64,000 bases of DNA from an uncultured Pelagibacteraceae bacterium (GTDB taxonomy: Bacteria; Pseudomonadota; Alphaproteobacteria; Pelagibacterales; Pelagibacteraceae), in the NCBI GenBank assembly GCA_902592655.1, contig CACJFE010000001.1, positions 1-64,000 on the forward strand, given 5' to 3'. This document shows, piece after piece, positions 31,565 to 40,582 of the stretch. A program made the position numbers and the translations under genes. The notes beneath the pieces are model-generated. The model was not told the origin of the DNA. It ran no database searches and worked only from the letters and a program-made list of their open reading frames with translations. Every line of letters begins with the position of its first letter. Positions within the stretch are counted from its first letter, which is position 1.

Positions 31565-32776
31565 ATGTTTTCTAAAAGAACACGTTTATACACAAGTTTT
31601 AATATCATTAATCTTTTTCAAATTCTTAAATCTTTTTTTTTCAAAAAAAAAAATTTTGAGTCACAAATTCAAAATTACCTAAAAGTTAAAAATTTAAAAC
31701 TTACTTCTTTAGGAAGAACAGCTTTATATGATATTATTAAGCTTATAATTAAAGATAAAAATAAAAAAAAGTTTTTTATTGCACCTTACACGATTCCAGC
31801 TGTAATACATGCCGTTAAATATGCTGGAGGAGAAATTAAATTTATTGATATAAATAAAGAAACTGGTTTGATTGACGAAGATAAATTGGAAAGCGAAATA
31901 GATGATAATTCTGCCGGTGTAATAATTACCCATTTATATTCTAACTCAGAAGATATTAAAAAGTTTATAACGAGATTTCAAAATAAGATAAATATTATCG
32001 AAGACGCAGCAATTAATTTTGGCTCAAAGATTAATGATAAATATTTAGGTACATTAGCGGATTACGGATTTTTTAGTTTTAATATTGTTAAGAATTTAAA
32101 TACTCTAAATGGGGGAGCAATTTATATTAAAAATAATGAAACTTATAATAAATATAAATTAGAAAGAAAGATAAAAAAATTTCCAATTAAAATAACTTTT
32201 AACCTTTTAATTACAGTTTTAATTTTAAAAATAATGTTTAATAATTTTTCTTATCAATTTTTTCATTTTATTTTAAAAATTATTTACGAGAAAAGAATTG
32301 ATTATATTTTAAAGAAAATTTATCCGATTCTCTACCACACTTATGAAAAAAATTTACCTGTTATCTATCAATATGATTTTAACTGGCTGATGAATGATGT
32401 GGGAATTTATAATTTAAAACAAATAGAAATTAATTACAGAGAAAGATTGGAAAAAGCAAAAATATATAATGATTTGATAGATGATAGAGTTGCATTTAAA
32501 ATGGAATGCTTCAAAAATGAAAATGCACTTTTAGAGTATACAATTATTTTAAAAAATGTGAGTAATAAAATTGCTCATTCAAAGTTGATGGAGAGAGGTT
32601 ATGATATAAGGCATACTTGGTATATTAACAACACGAAAGAAAAAAATAATTTAGATCCAACAAACTTTAAAGACACATATTTTATTGAAGAATATATTTT
32701 TTGTTTACCAGTTCATAAAAATATTAGCAGTGAAGACATAAAAAAAATTTCAGCTATAATAAATACTTTCATTTAA
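31565..32776 (+). CDS. DegT/DnrJ/EryC1/StrS-family aminotransferase-like protein
   Basis: LTSLGRTALYDII, IEDAAINFGSKI..GTLADYGFFSFNIVKNLNTLNGGAI with PLP lysine retained. Confidence 0.82.
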   Translation: MFSKRTRLYTSFNIINLFQILKSFFFKKKNFESQIQNYLKVKNLKLTSLGRTALYDIIKLIIKDKNKKKFFIAPYTIPAVIHAVKYAGGEIKFIDINKETGLIDEDKLESEIDDNSAGVIITHLYSNSEDIKKFITRFQNKINIIEDAAINFGSKINDKYLGTLADYGFFSFNIVKNLNTLNGGAIYIKNNETYNKYKLERKIKKFPIKITFNLLITVLILKIMFNNFSYQFFHFILKIIYEKRIDYILKKIYPILYHTYEKNLPVIYQYDFNWLMNDVGIYNLKQIEINYRERLEKAKIYNDLIDDRVAFKMECFKNENALLEYTIILKNVSNKIAHSKLMERGYDIRHTWYINNTKEKNNLDPTNFKDTYFIEEYIFCLPVHKNISSEDIKKISAIINTFI

Positions 32777-32779
32777 CAC

Positions 32780-33346
32780 ATGACTTACAAATTAGTTAAA
32801 ACTAATAATAATCTGAAAAACATATACGATATAGTATGTAAAAATATAACTGATAGTATATTTATATATCTTGGTTTAGATTTTTTTAAAAATCTGGTTT
32901 TGAACAAAATTATTCATATTTATTGTATTAAAGATAAAGAAAAAATTTCGGCGATATTAACTGTCATCAATTATAGAAATTACAAATCTATTAATAAAAT
33001 AATAGTAAAATATTTAATTTTTAATCCAATAAAAATCTTATTTAGCTTTTTTAAATTGCTTAAAGCTTCGAAAAAAGGTTCTAATCTAGGGATAAATAAC
33101 AGTTATTTACATTTATTGCATTTGGTAATTTTCAATCAAGATTTTAGGAAAATTACATTAAAAAAAAAGGACATAATTTTTGACAAATTTTTTAAAAAAA
33201 TTTTAAAAGAACACAAATCAAAAACTTTATTCTTGTGCTTTGACAATAAAAACAAAAAAGCCAAAAAATTTTATTCTAGAAATAACTTCAAAAAGTTTTA
33301 TAAGATAAGAAATATTCTTTATTTTAAAAAGGAATTTATTATCTAA
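32780..33346 (+). CDS. GNAT-like acyltransferase (putative)
   Basis: FLCFDNKNKKAKKFYSRNNFKKFYKI resembles GNAT C-terminal motif. Confidence 0.45.
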   Translation: MTYKLVKTNNNLKNIYDIVCKNITDSIFIYLGLDFFKNLVLNKIIHIYCIKDKEKISAILTVINYRNYKSINKIIVKYLIFNPIKILFSFFKLLKASKKGSNLGINNSYLHLLHLVIFNQDFRKITLKKKDIIFDKFFKKILKEHKSKTLFLCFDNKNKKAKKFYSRNNFKKFYKIRNILYFKKEFII

Positions 33347-34273
33347 ATGACTTATTTTCAAAATATTTTAATTGGATCTGGAATGAGCTCATTGGTTTTC
33401 TATATGAACTCAAAGAAAAAATTAAAAGTTATTTCTTCAAATAAAAGAAAAATTTTCAAAAGTAAAAATTTTTATGAAAATGATATGATTGGTGGAAATA
33501 GTAATATTTGGGGTGGTTATATTAATTTTAAAAGACATAAAAAATTTTTAAACGTTAAAGAATACAAAAAAATTTTTAATAAAAAATTATTTAAAACTAA
33601 AAAAATTTTTAATGATAAATCTTTGTTTTCAAACACTTATTCACTTGTGGACGAAAACGATCAAATTTTTAGAGTTAAACAAGATCATTTTAATAATAGT
33701 ATTTTAAATGAAAAAGTTGAAAGATTTATAATTAAAAAAAAATTTGTTGAACTTAAAACAAAAAAAAAATCAATATTTACTCAAAAATTAACTTTGTGTG
33801 TGGGAAATCTTAATCTAATTAAACTTTTATATAACTCACACTTTATAAAATCTAGGGATGTAATATCATTTGATGACGGTGGATGTAGTTATGTTTTAAA
33901 TTTTTTCATTAACTTTAAAAAGAACTATTATATTCCTATGCCTATTAGTAAAATTATTGAAAAAGTTCTTTTTAAAAAATCGAAAAAATACAAACTTTTG
34001 TCCTCGAGTTTTGTACTTCAAAAATTTTCTAAAAAAGTTAATAATTATAATTTTTTATGTAAAGATTTATTAAATGTTGACAAGTTTAAATTAAGATTTT
34101 TTTTGTCAAATCATGTTGTTAATTTAAAAATTAATAATGTTCCTTTAAGAAAATTTTTATATAACAAATCAAAAAATATTGATGTTTTCTGCAGTGGAGT
34201 TTTAAAAAAATATTTACCTGGACCCATCATTCAAGATCTGGTCCATGACATTACAAGAAAAAAAATTAAATAA
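33347..34273 (+). CDS. FAD-dependent oxidoreductase-like protein, short/divergent
   Basis: N-term ILIGSGMSSLVFYM dinucleotide fold, MIGGNSNIWGGYI motif; 308 aa. Confidence 0.45.
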   Translation: MTYFQNILIGSGMSSLVFYMNSKKKLKVISSNKRKIFKSKNFYENDMIGGNSNIWGGYINFKRHKKFLNVKEYKKIFNKKLFKTKKIFNDKSLFSNTYSLVDENDQIFRVKQDHFNNSILNEKVERFIIKKKFVELKTKKKSIFTQKLTLCVGNLNLIKLLYNSHFIKSRDVISFDDGGCSYVLNFFINFKKNYYIPMPISKIIEKVLFKKSKKYKLLSSSFVLQKFSKKVNNYNFLCKDLLNVDKFKLRFFLSNHVVNLKINNVPLRKFLYNKSKNIDVFCSGVLKKYLPGPIIQDLVHDITRKKIK

Positions 34274-34317
34274 TTATATTTGCTAATCTTGTAAAAATAG
34301 ACTATTAGGTATTTTAA

Positions 34318-35322
34318 ATGGTAAATATTGGTATAAATGGTTTTGGACGAATTGGCAGATTAATCTTAAGAGCACTTCTTGAAAATTACCAAGGAAAAAT
34401 CAAAGTGGTAGGAATAAACGATCTAGGATCAATCGAAGCAAATGCTCATTTAATTAAATTTGATAGCACTCATGGAACTTTAAATTTTGATGTGAACACT
34501 AGTGATGATGGATTTCAAATAGGAGATCAAAATATTAAAGTTTTTTCGGAAAAAGATCCTTCTAAATTACCATGGGGTAAAATTGGTGCTGACATAATTC
34601 TAGAATGCACTGGTTTTTTCCTCGACAAACCATCTGCTGCTAAACATATATCTGCTGGAGCTAAAAAAGTTATTATATCTGCACCAGCTAAAGAAGTAGA
34701 TTTTACAGTGGTCCAAGGAGTTAACAATAAGGAGTTAAAAAAAGAACATAATATTATTTCTAATGGATCTTGCACAACTAATTGCCTAGCTCCAGTTGCA
34801 ATGGTTTTAGAAAATAATTTTGGGATAAAGTATGGTTACATGACAACAATTCATAGTTATACCGGAGATCAAAAATTATTAGATACATTACATAAAGATT
34901 TAAGAAGAGCTCGATCTACTGAGGGATCGATGATACCCACATCTACAGGAGCAGCTAAAGCTATGAGTTTAGTTTTACCTAGCTTAAAAGGGAAATTAGA
35001 TGGAACCGCAATAAGAGTACCGACTCCAAATGTATCTTTAATCGATTTTACTCTTGTAACCGAAAAAGAGACAACTCCTGATACGATTAATCAAGCTATG
35101 GAGTCAGCTGCAAACAAGGAGTTAAAAGGTATTCTTGATATTAATAGTAAACCTTTAGTATCAAAAGATTTCAATCATAATCCTAATAGTTCGATTTTTG
35201 ATATTACTCAAACGCAGGTAATTAAGGGAAAATTTAGCAGAGTATTGTCTTGGTACGATAATGAATGGGGTTTTTCTAACAGGATGTGTGACACTGCAAT
35301 CCAAATTGCAACTTTTATTTAA
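34318..35322 (+). CDS. gap: Glyceraldehyde-3-phosphate dehydrogenase
   Basis: VNIGINGFGRIGRLILRA, SNGSCTTNCLAPVA, SWYDNEWGFSNRM. Confidence 0.98.
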   Translation: MVNIGINGFGRIGRLILRALLENYQGKIKVVGINDLGSIEANAHLIKFDSTHGTLNFDVNTSDDGFQIGDQNIKVFSEKDPSKLPWGKIGADIILECTGFFLDKPSAAKHISAGAKKVIISAPAKEVDFTVVQGVNNKELKKEHNIISNGSCTTNCLAPVAMVLENNFGIKYGYMTTIHSYTGDQKLLDTLHKDLRRARSTEGSMIPTSTGAAKAMSLVLPSLKGKLDGTAIRVPTPNVSLIDFTLVTEKETTPDTINQAMESAANKELKGILDINSKPLVSKDFNHNPNSSIFDITQTQVIKGKFSRVLSWYDNEWGFSNRMCDTAIQIATFI

Positions 35323-35346
35323 TTTAAATTAAATTAATATGTAATT

Positions 35347-36681
35347 ATGAATTCGTCTGTCAGATTAATCAATCATGCTTCAGCAAAAATTAGTTTAGAT
35401 AACATCTCTATTGTATCCGATCCTTGGTATGAAGGCTCTGTGTTTCATAAGGGTTGGAAACTAATTCATGAATTGCCAATTGAAGAAACTAAAAAATATC
35501 TTGAGAATACAAACTACATTTATATTTCACACGAACATCCAGATCATTTTAGTCCAAGCTTTTTTTTAAATAATGAATACAAAGAGATACTAAATCGCAA
35601 TAATACCAAAATTCTTTTTCAAAAAACTAAAGATAAGCGAGTTCTTAAATTCTTGGAGAAAAGAGGATATAGGGTAATTGAAGTGCCAAATAATGAATAT
35701 GTAACTTTAGAAAACGGTGTCAAAGTAAAGATTATAAAATTTGGATATATCGATTCAGCATTAATTATTGAAGGTTCAACTGATAAAATTTTAAATCTTA
35801 ATGATTGTCCACTAAATGATATTAATGAAATAAAAAGATTTAGAAAAGATCATGGTAAATTTGATTTACTCTTAACCCAATTTAGCTATGCAGCTTGGAA
35901 GGGCAATGAAGATAATATAGAATATAGGAAAAAAGCAGCTTCTGAAAAAATAGAAACCATGATTAATCAATATAATATACTAGAATGCAAAAAAATAATT
36001 CCATTTGCTAGCTTTATTTATTTTTCTAATAAATTAAATAAATTCATGAATGATCAAATAAATCAGCCCCATATTTTTCAAAATCAATTAATGTCAAAAA
36101 TCGACTCAATAATTCTTAAACCTGGTGAGATACAAGATATAAAACAATTAAAACAAAAAGATAGTTCATTGAATTTTTGGAAAGATCAGTATGCTAAAAT
36201 CGAATCTTTGCCAATGGATAACTTCGATAAATCTGTAAATTTTCAAGAGTTATTAGCTGAATATTCTAAATATAAGCAAAAAATACTAGATATAAATTCA
36301 AAATTAATGATTTATCTAGCATCTAAAATCAAATTTTTAAATTTCTTTCAGCCAATTAATATTTTTTTATTAGATCATAAAAAAAATTATGAGTTTTCAC
36401 TATTTAAAGGTTTTAAAGAAACAAAAAATAACAATTACGATATATCTATGCACAGTGAGTCTCTTTTTTTTATTTTTAAAAATGATTTTGGTTATGACAC
36501 TTTAACTGTTAACGGATGTTTCATTGCTCCTAAAAAAGGATTTATAAAATCTACAAGATCTTTTGCTATAGGTAGCTTAAACTCTATGGGCTTAAAAGTT
36601 AATTTTAATCTAATTTTTAATTTAAAACTAGTTTCATTCTTTTTTACCCTTTTAAGAAAAGTATCAAAAAAACTTAAATGA
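35347..36681 (+). CDS. MBL-fold metallo-hydrolase
   Basis: IYISHEHPDHFSPSF (HxHxDH), IVSDPWYEGSVFHKGW. Confidence 0.75.
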   Translation: MNSSVRLINHASAKISLDNISIVSDPWYEGSVFHKGWKLIHELPIEETKKYLENTNYIYISHEHPDHFSPSFFLNNEYKEILNRNNTKILFQKTKDKRVLKFLEKRGYRVIEVPNNEYVTLENGVKVKIIKFGYIDSALIIEGSTDKILNLNDCPLNDINEIKRFRKDHGKFDLLLTQFSYAAWKGNEDNIEYRKKAASEKIETMINQYNILECKKIIPFASFIYFSNKLNKFMNDQINQPHIFQNQLMSKIDSIILKPGEIQDIKQLKQKDSSLNFWKDQYAKIESLPMDNFDKSVNFQELLAEYSKYKQKILDINSKLMIYLASKIKFLNFFQPINIFLLDHKKNYEFSLFKGFKETKNNNYDISMHSESLFFIFKNDFGYDTLTVNGCFIAPKKGFIKSTRSFAIGSLNSMGLKVNFNLIFNLKLVSFFFTLLRKVSKKLK

Positions 36682-37850
36682 AAAAAATCTCTATAAAAAA
36701 AAAAATTTCTTTTTTTTTTATATTTTTCTTTTTGATAATAATAATTATTGAAATTTTTCTAAGACTAATCAGTATTGAATACCCTATATTTCAAAAGCAT
36801 GATCCAATTAGAGGATTTTCTTTATTACCAAACAGTAAGGGGATTTGGACAAGAGAGGGAAGAGGTGAGGTGAAAATTAACTCGATGGGATTAAGAGATT
36901 ATGAACATACAATCGATAAACCTTCAGATATACTTAGAATCGCAATTCTAGGAGATTCCTATGCAGAGGCTAGATCGGTAAATCTTGAAGAAACTTTTTG
37001 GTTTAAGCTTGGCAAGAATCTAAAAAATTGCAAATCTTTTCATAAAGGAAAAAAAATTGAAGTAATTAATTTTGGTGTTTCTGAATATGGAACCACTCAG
37101 CAATACTTGACACTAAAAAATCATGTATGGAAGTATAATCCAGATATCATACTTCTAGCTTTCTATAGTGGCAACGACATTTCTGATAATTTAAAAATTT
37201 TATCTACAAAAAAATATAGGCCTTACTTCGAATTTGAGGGTGATAAAATAAAAAGCATTGATAAAGACTATTTAAAATCAAAACCCTATGAAATTTTAAG
37301 TTCATATTACGGTCAATTATTCATAAAATTGAGCCAATATTCAAGAATAGCTCAATTATTTAGGGAATCCTATGTTCAAATGTATTTTGCAAGTAAAAGA
37401 AAATCCAACTTAAATTTAAACAAGAAAGCTAATAAGTCAGAGGCAAATCTTTATAATCCAAATGATGAGCCTTGGGCAAAAGCTTGGATAGTTACTGAGA
37501 AAATTATAAAATTAATTGATAAAGATGTAAGAGAAAAAAATAAAGATTTTATTCTTGTATCTCTTTCAAATCCTATTCAAGTTTATCCCTCAATAACTTA
37601 TTTAAAAGATTATAAAAAAAAAAATAATATAGATAATATATTTTACCCTGAAAATAGATTAGCTAAGTTTTCGAAAAAAAATAAAATTAAAGTTTTATCA
37701 ATCTCTCAAATAATGAGGAAAGAAGCCCTAGAAAAAAAAATATTTTTTCATGGTTTTTATAATACTAAATTAGGAACAGGCCATTGGAATGAAACTGGTC
37801 ACGATTTTGCGAGTAAATTAATTTCTAAGGGAATTTGTAAACTCTACTAA
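36678..37850 (+). CDS. SGNH/GDSL hydrolase-family protein with N-terminal TM
   Basis: IAILGDSYAEARSV block I, YSGNDISDN, GHWNETGHDFAS catalytic His block. Confidence 0.82.
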   Translation: MKKISIKKKISFFFIFFFLIIIIIEIFLRLISIEYPIFQKHDPIRGFSLLPNSKGIWTREGRGEVKINSMGLRDYEHTIDKPSDILRIAILGDSYAEARSVNLEETFWFKLGKNLKNCKSFHKGKKIEVINFGVSEYGTTQQYLTLKNHVWKYNPDIILLAFYSGNDISDNLKILSTKKYRPYFEFEGDKIKSIDKDYLKSKPYEILSSYYGQLFIKLSQYSRIAQLFRESYVQMYFASKRKSNLNLNKKANKSEANLYNPNDEPWAKAWIVTEKIIKLIDKDVREKNKDFILVSLSNPIQVYPSITYLKDYKKKNNIDNIFYPENRLAKFSKKNKIKVLSISQIMRKEALEKKIFFHGFYNTKLGTGHWNETGHDFASKLISKGICKLY

Positions 37851-38020
37851 TTTTTGCTTTTTTCAGCTTCCTCAATTATTTTTAAAGTACTTTTTGGTAT
37901 TTCTAAATTTTTGGAGCTCATATCCTTTTTTTTAACTTTTAAAATTTTCTTTTTATTGGGATTATTGATTTCATTTATAGCATTTAGAATTTCGTCAATT
38001 GAATAACTAGTTTCGTTCAT
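37847..38020 (-). CDS. 57-aa hypothetical protein, translationally coupled to pyk
   Basis: Own translation: MNETSYSIDEILNAINEINNPNKKKILKVKKKDMSSKNLEIPKSTLKIIEEAEKSKN; ATGA overlap with pyk stop; below the track length cut-off. Confidence 0.6.
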   Translation of the reverse strand: MNETSYSIDEILNAINEINNPNKKKILKVKKKDMSSKNLEIPKSTLKIIEEAEKSKN

Positions 38021-39429
38021 GAACCAACTTTGTATAATCTAACCATATTAGTCATACCAGCCTTACCAAAAGGTAAACCAGCCGTTATAACAACAAAATC
38101 ATTCTTTTTGATAAATTTAAGTTTCTTTATAATCTCTTTTGAAATAGACATCATGTCTCTCCATCCGTTTGCGTCTCTGCTATTTATAGAATGAACACCC
38201 CAAAGTAAAGACACTTGTCTACTTACATTTATGTTAGGTGAGATCGTTACTATTTTTGCTGCTGGACGCATAGCCGAAACTAGTTTTGCAGATCTACCAG
38301 AATTAGAAAAAACTATTATAGCTTTTACGTTTGGGTTGTAAGCCATATCTTTAACAGAGAGCAATATAGATTTGACTGGATCTTTATTTGCAACAACCGA
38401 ATTTTTAAAATCTTCTATATGTTCTCTTTTGTATTTTTCAGTTGATAAAATAGTTTGGGTCATTGTAGAAACAGCTTGAGCGGGAAATTTTCCAATTGCT
38501 GCTTCAGCAGACAACATTACAGTATCAGCACCTTGAAAGATTGCTGTTGCAATATCATTTATTTCAGCTCGAGTAGCGGTATTATTTTCAATCATGCTTT
38601 CTAACATCTGAGTAGCAACTATTACAGATTTGGAAAATTGAGAACATTTTTTAATTAGACTTAGTTGTACTTTTGGCACTTCACTATGGCCAATATCAAT
38701 AGCCAAATCCCCTCTGGCAATCATTATCGAATCTGTAGCTTGAATAATTCTTTTTATATTTTTTAGAGCATGTTTGTTTTCAATTTTAGAAATGATACCA
38801 ATGTCTTTTCTAATTAATTTCCTGGTTTCTAAAATTAATTTTTCATTTTGCAAATATGATAAAGCAATCCAGTTGCAACCGAGTTTAACAGCAGTTTTAA
38901 TATCTTTTTTATCTTTTTCAGTAAGTCTATTAAAAGTTATATCCAAATTAGGAACATGGAAGCTCTTATTGCTCTTAAGTTCACAATTTTGACTACGGCA
39001 TTTGGTAATTACCGAGTTGCCTTTTTTACTAATAACAGAAAATAAAAACTTACCATCATCAATTAAAATTTTATTACCTTTTTTTAACTTCTTTAAAATT
39101 TTAGGATAAGGAAAATTAACTCTTTGAGAGTTACCAGGTATTTTTTTACCATCAAATATAAATTTTTGGTTGTACTTAATCTTTTGACTTTCATTTTGAA
39201 CTTCACCTATTCTAAGTTTTACACCTTGAAGATCAGCTATCAGAGACAATTTCTTCCGATTTTTTTTCTCTACTTTTCTAATTTTTGAAATAATTTTATT
39301 AATACCTTTAGTGTTATGGCTAAAATTGATTCTAAAGGCATCGACACCAAGATCTACAAGCTTTTTTAACTTATTTTCACTGTAAATTGCAGGACCCAAA
39401 GTAGCTATAATTTTTGCTTTTTTTTCCAT
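38017..39429 (-). CDS. pyk: Pyruvate kinase
   Basis: KIIATLGPAIYSENKL, MIARGDLAIDIGHSEVPKVQ, VATQMLESMIENNTATRAEINDIATAIFQGADTVMLSAE. Confidence 0.97.
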   Translation of the reverse strand: MEKKAKIIATLGPAIYSENKLKKLVDLGVDAFRINFSHNTKGINKIISKIRKVEKKNRKKLSLIADLQGVKLRIGEVQNESQKIKYNQKFIFDGKKIPGNSQRVNFPYPKILKKLKKGNKILIDDGKFLFSVISKKGNSVITKCRSQNCELKSNKSFHVPNLDITFNRLTEKDKKDIKTAVKLGCNWIALSYLQNEKLILETRKLIRKDIGIISKIENKHALKNIKRIIQATDSIMIARGDLAIDIGHSEVPKVQLSLIKKCSQFSKSVIVATQMLESMIENNTATRAEINDIATAIFQGADTVMLSAEAAIGKFPAQAVSTMTQTILSTEKYKREHIEDFKNSVVANKDPVKSILLSVKDMAYNPNVKAIIVFSNSGRSAKLVSAMRPAAKIVTISPNINVSRQVSLLWGVHSINSRDANGWRDMMSISKEIIKKLKFIKKNDFVVITAGLPFGKAGMTNMVRLYKVGS

Positions 39430-39493
39430 TAAGAGATTTTTATGTTATAACACCACTTTTCTTAAAAAAGAATATCAAAGAAGATTAATTTTA

Positions 39494-40582
39494 ATGAGTA
39501 ATAAAAAAATAGGAATTTTAACTAGTGGAGGGGATTGCGGAGGCCTTAATGCTGCGATTAGATCAATTTTTTATAGAGCAAAAAATAAATACAAAATGGA
39601 TGTATATGGAATAAGAGATGGTACTGCAGGCCTAATCAAACGTCCAGTTGATGTTATGCAACTAACTCATAAAACTTTTGGAGGATACTTATTAAGACAA
39701 GGTGGAACTTTTTTAGGATCTACTAATAAAGGCAATCCTTTTAAAATTCCTACAAATAATGGCAAACACGTCGATAAATCAAAAGAAATTATAGAGGGAT
39801 ACCACTCAATGAAACTTGATGGTTTAATAATTATCGGTGGAGATGGTAGTATGCAAATTTTAAAAAAATTAGCCAAAGATGGTGATATGAAAATAGTTGC
39901 CATTCCAAAGACAATAGATAACGATGTAGGGGCAACAGAAAGCTCGATAGGCTTTCATACCGCTGTGGATGTTGCAACTCAAGCATTGGATAATTTGCAA
40001 TCCACAGCAGCTAGCCATAGAAGATCTATGATACTTGAGGTTATGGGCCGTGATGCAGGACACATCGCACTCAATGCGGGTATAGCAGGAGGTGCAGATA
40101 TTATTTTAATTCCTGAAATAAACTATTCAATAAATGGAATTATTAATAAACTTAATTCAATGAAAAAAAATGATATTCAACATTCATTAATTGTAGTCGC
40201 TGAGGCAGTTAAAAAAGAGGATGGTTCGAGAGTGGTTCACAAATATATGGACGGTGAACAAAGACTTGGCGGTATTGGAGATTACATAGCTCAGGAGTTA
40301 ATGAAGAAAACAGATGTTGAATGTAGAGTAACATCACTTGGTCACGTTCAAAGAGGAGCACCCCCAACAGCTAGTGACAGGATATTAGCTAGTGCTTTTG
40401 GAGTTTATGCTGTAGATTTATTAAACCAAAAAAAATTTGATCGAATGGTTGCATGGAGAGACAGGAAAGTGGTTGATGTACCTATTGATGAAGGTATCAA
40501 AACATATAAAAATGTTGAAAGAAAAGACTCTTTAGTAGAAACAGCCTTATCACTAGGAATTTATTTAGGAGACAATGTTTAA
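39494..40582 (+). CDS. pfk: 6-phosphofructokinase
   Basis: GILTSGGDCGGLNAAIR, IIGGDGSMQIL, IPKTIDNDVGATESSIGFHTAV, MEVMGRDAGHIAL. Confidence 0.95.
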   Translation: MSNKKIGILTSGGDCGGLNAAIRSIFYRAKNKYKMDVYGIRDGTAGLIKRPVDVMQLTHKTFGGYLLRQGGTFLGSTNKGNPFKIPTNNGKHVDKSKEIIEGYHSMKLDGLIIIGGDGSMQILKKLAKDGDMKIVAIPKTIDNDVGATESSIGFHTAVDVATQALDNLQSTAASHRRSMILEVMGRDAGHIALNAGIAGGADIILIPEINYSINGIINKLNSMKKNDIQHSLIVVAEAVKKEDGSRVVHKYMDGEQRLGGIGDYIAQELMKKTDVECRVTSLGHVQRGAPPTASDRILASAFGVYAVDLLNQKKFDRMVAWRDRKVVDVPIDEGIKTYKNVERKDSLVETALSLGIYLGDNV

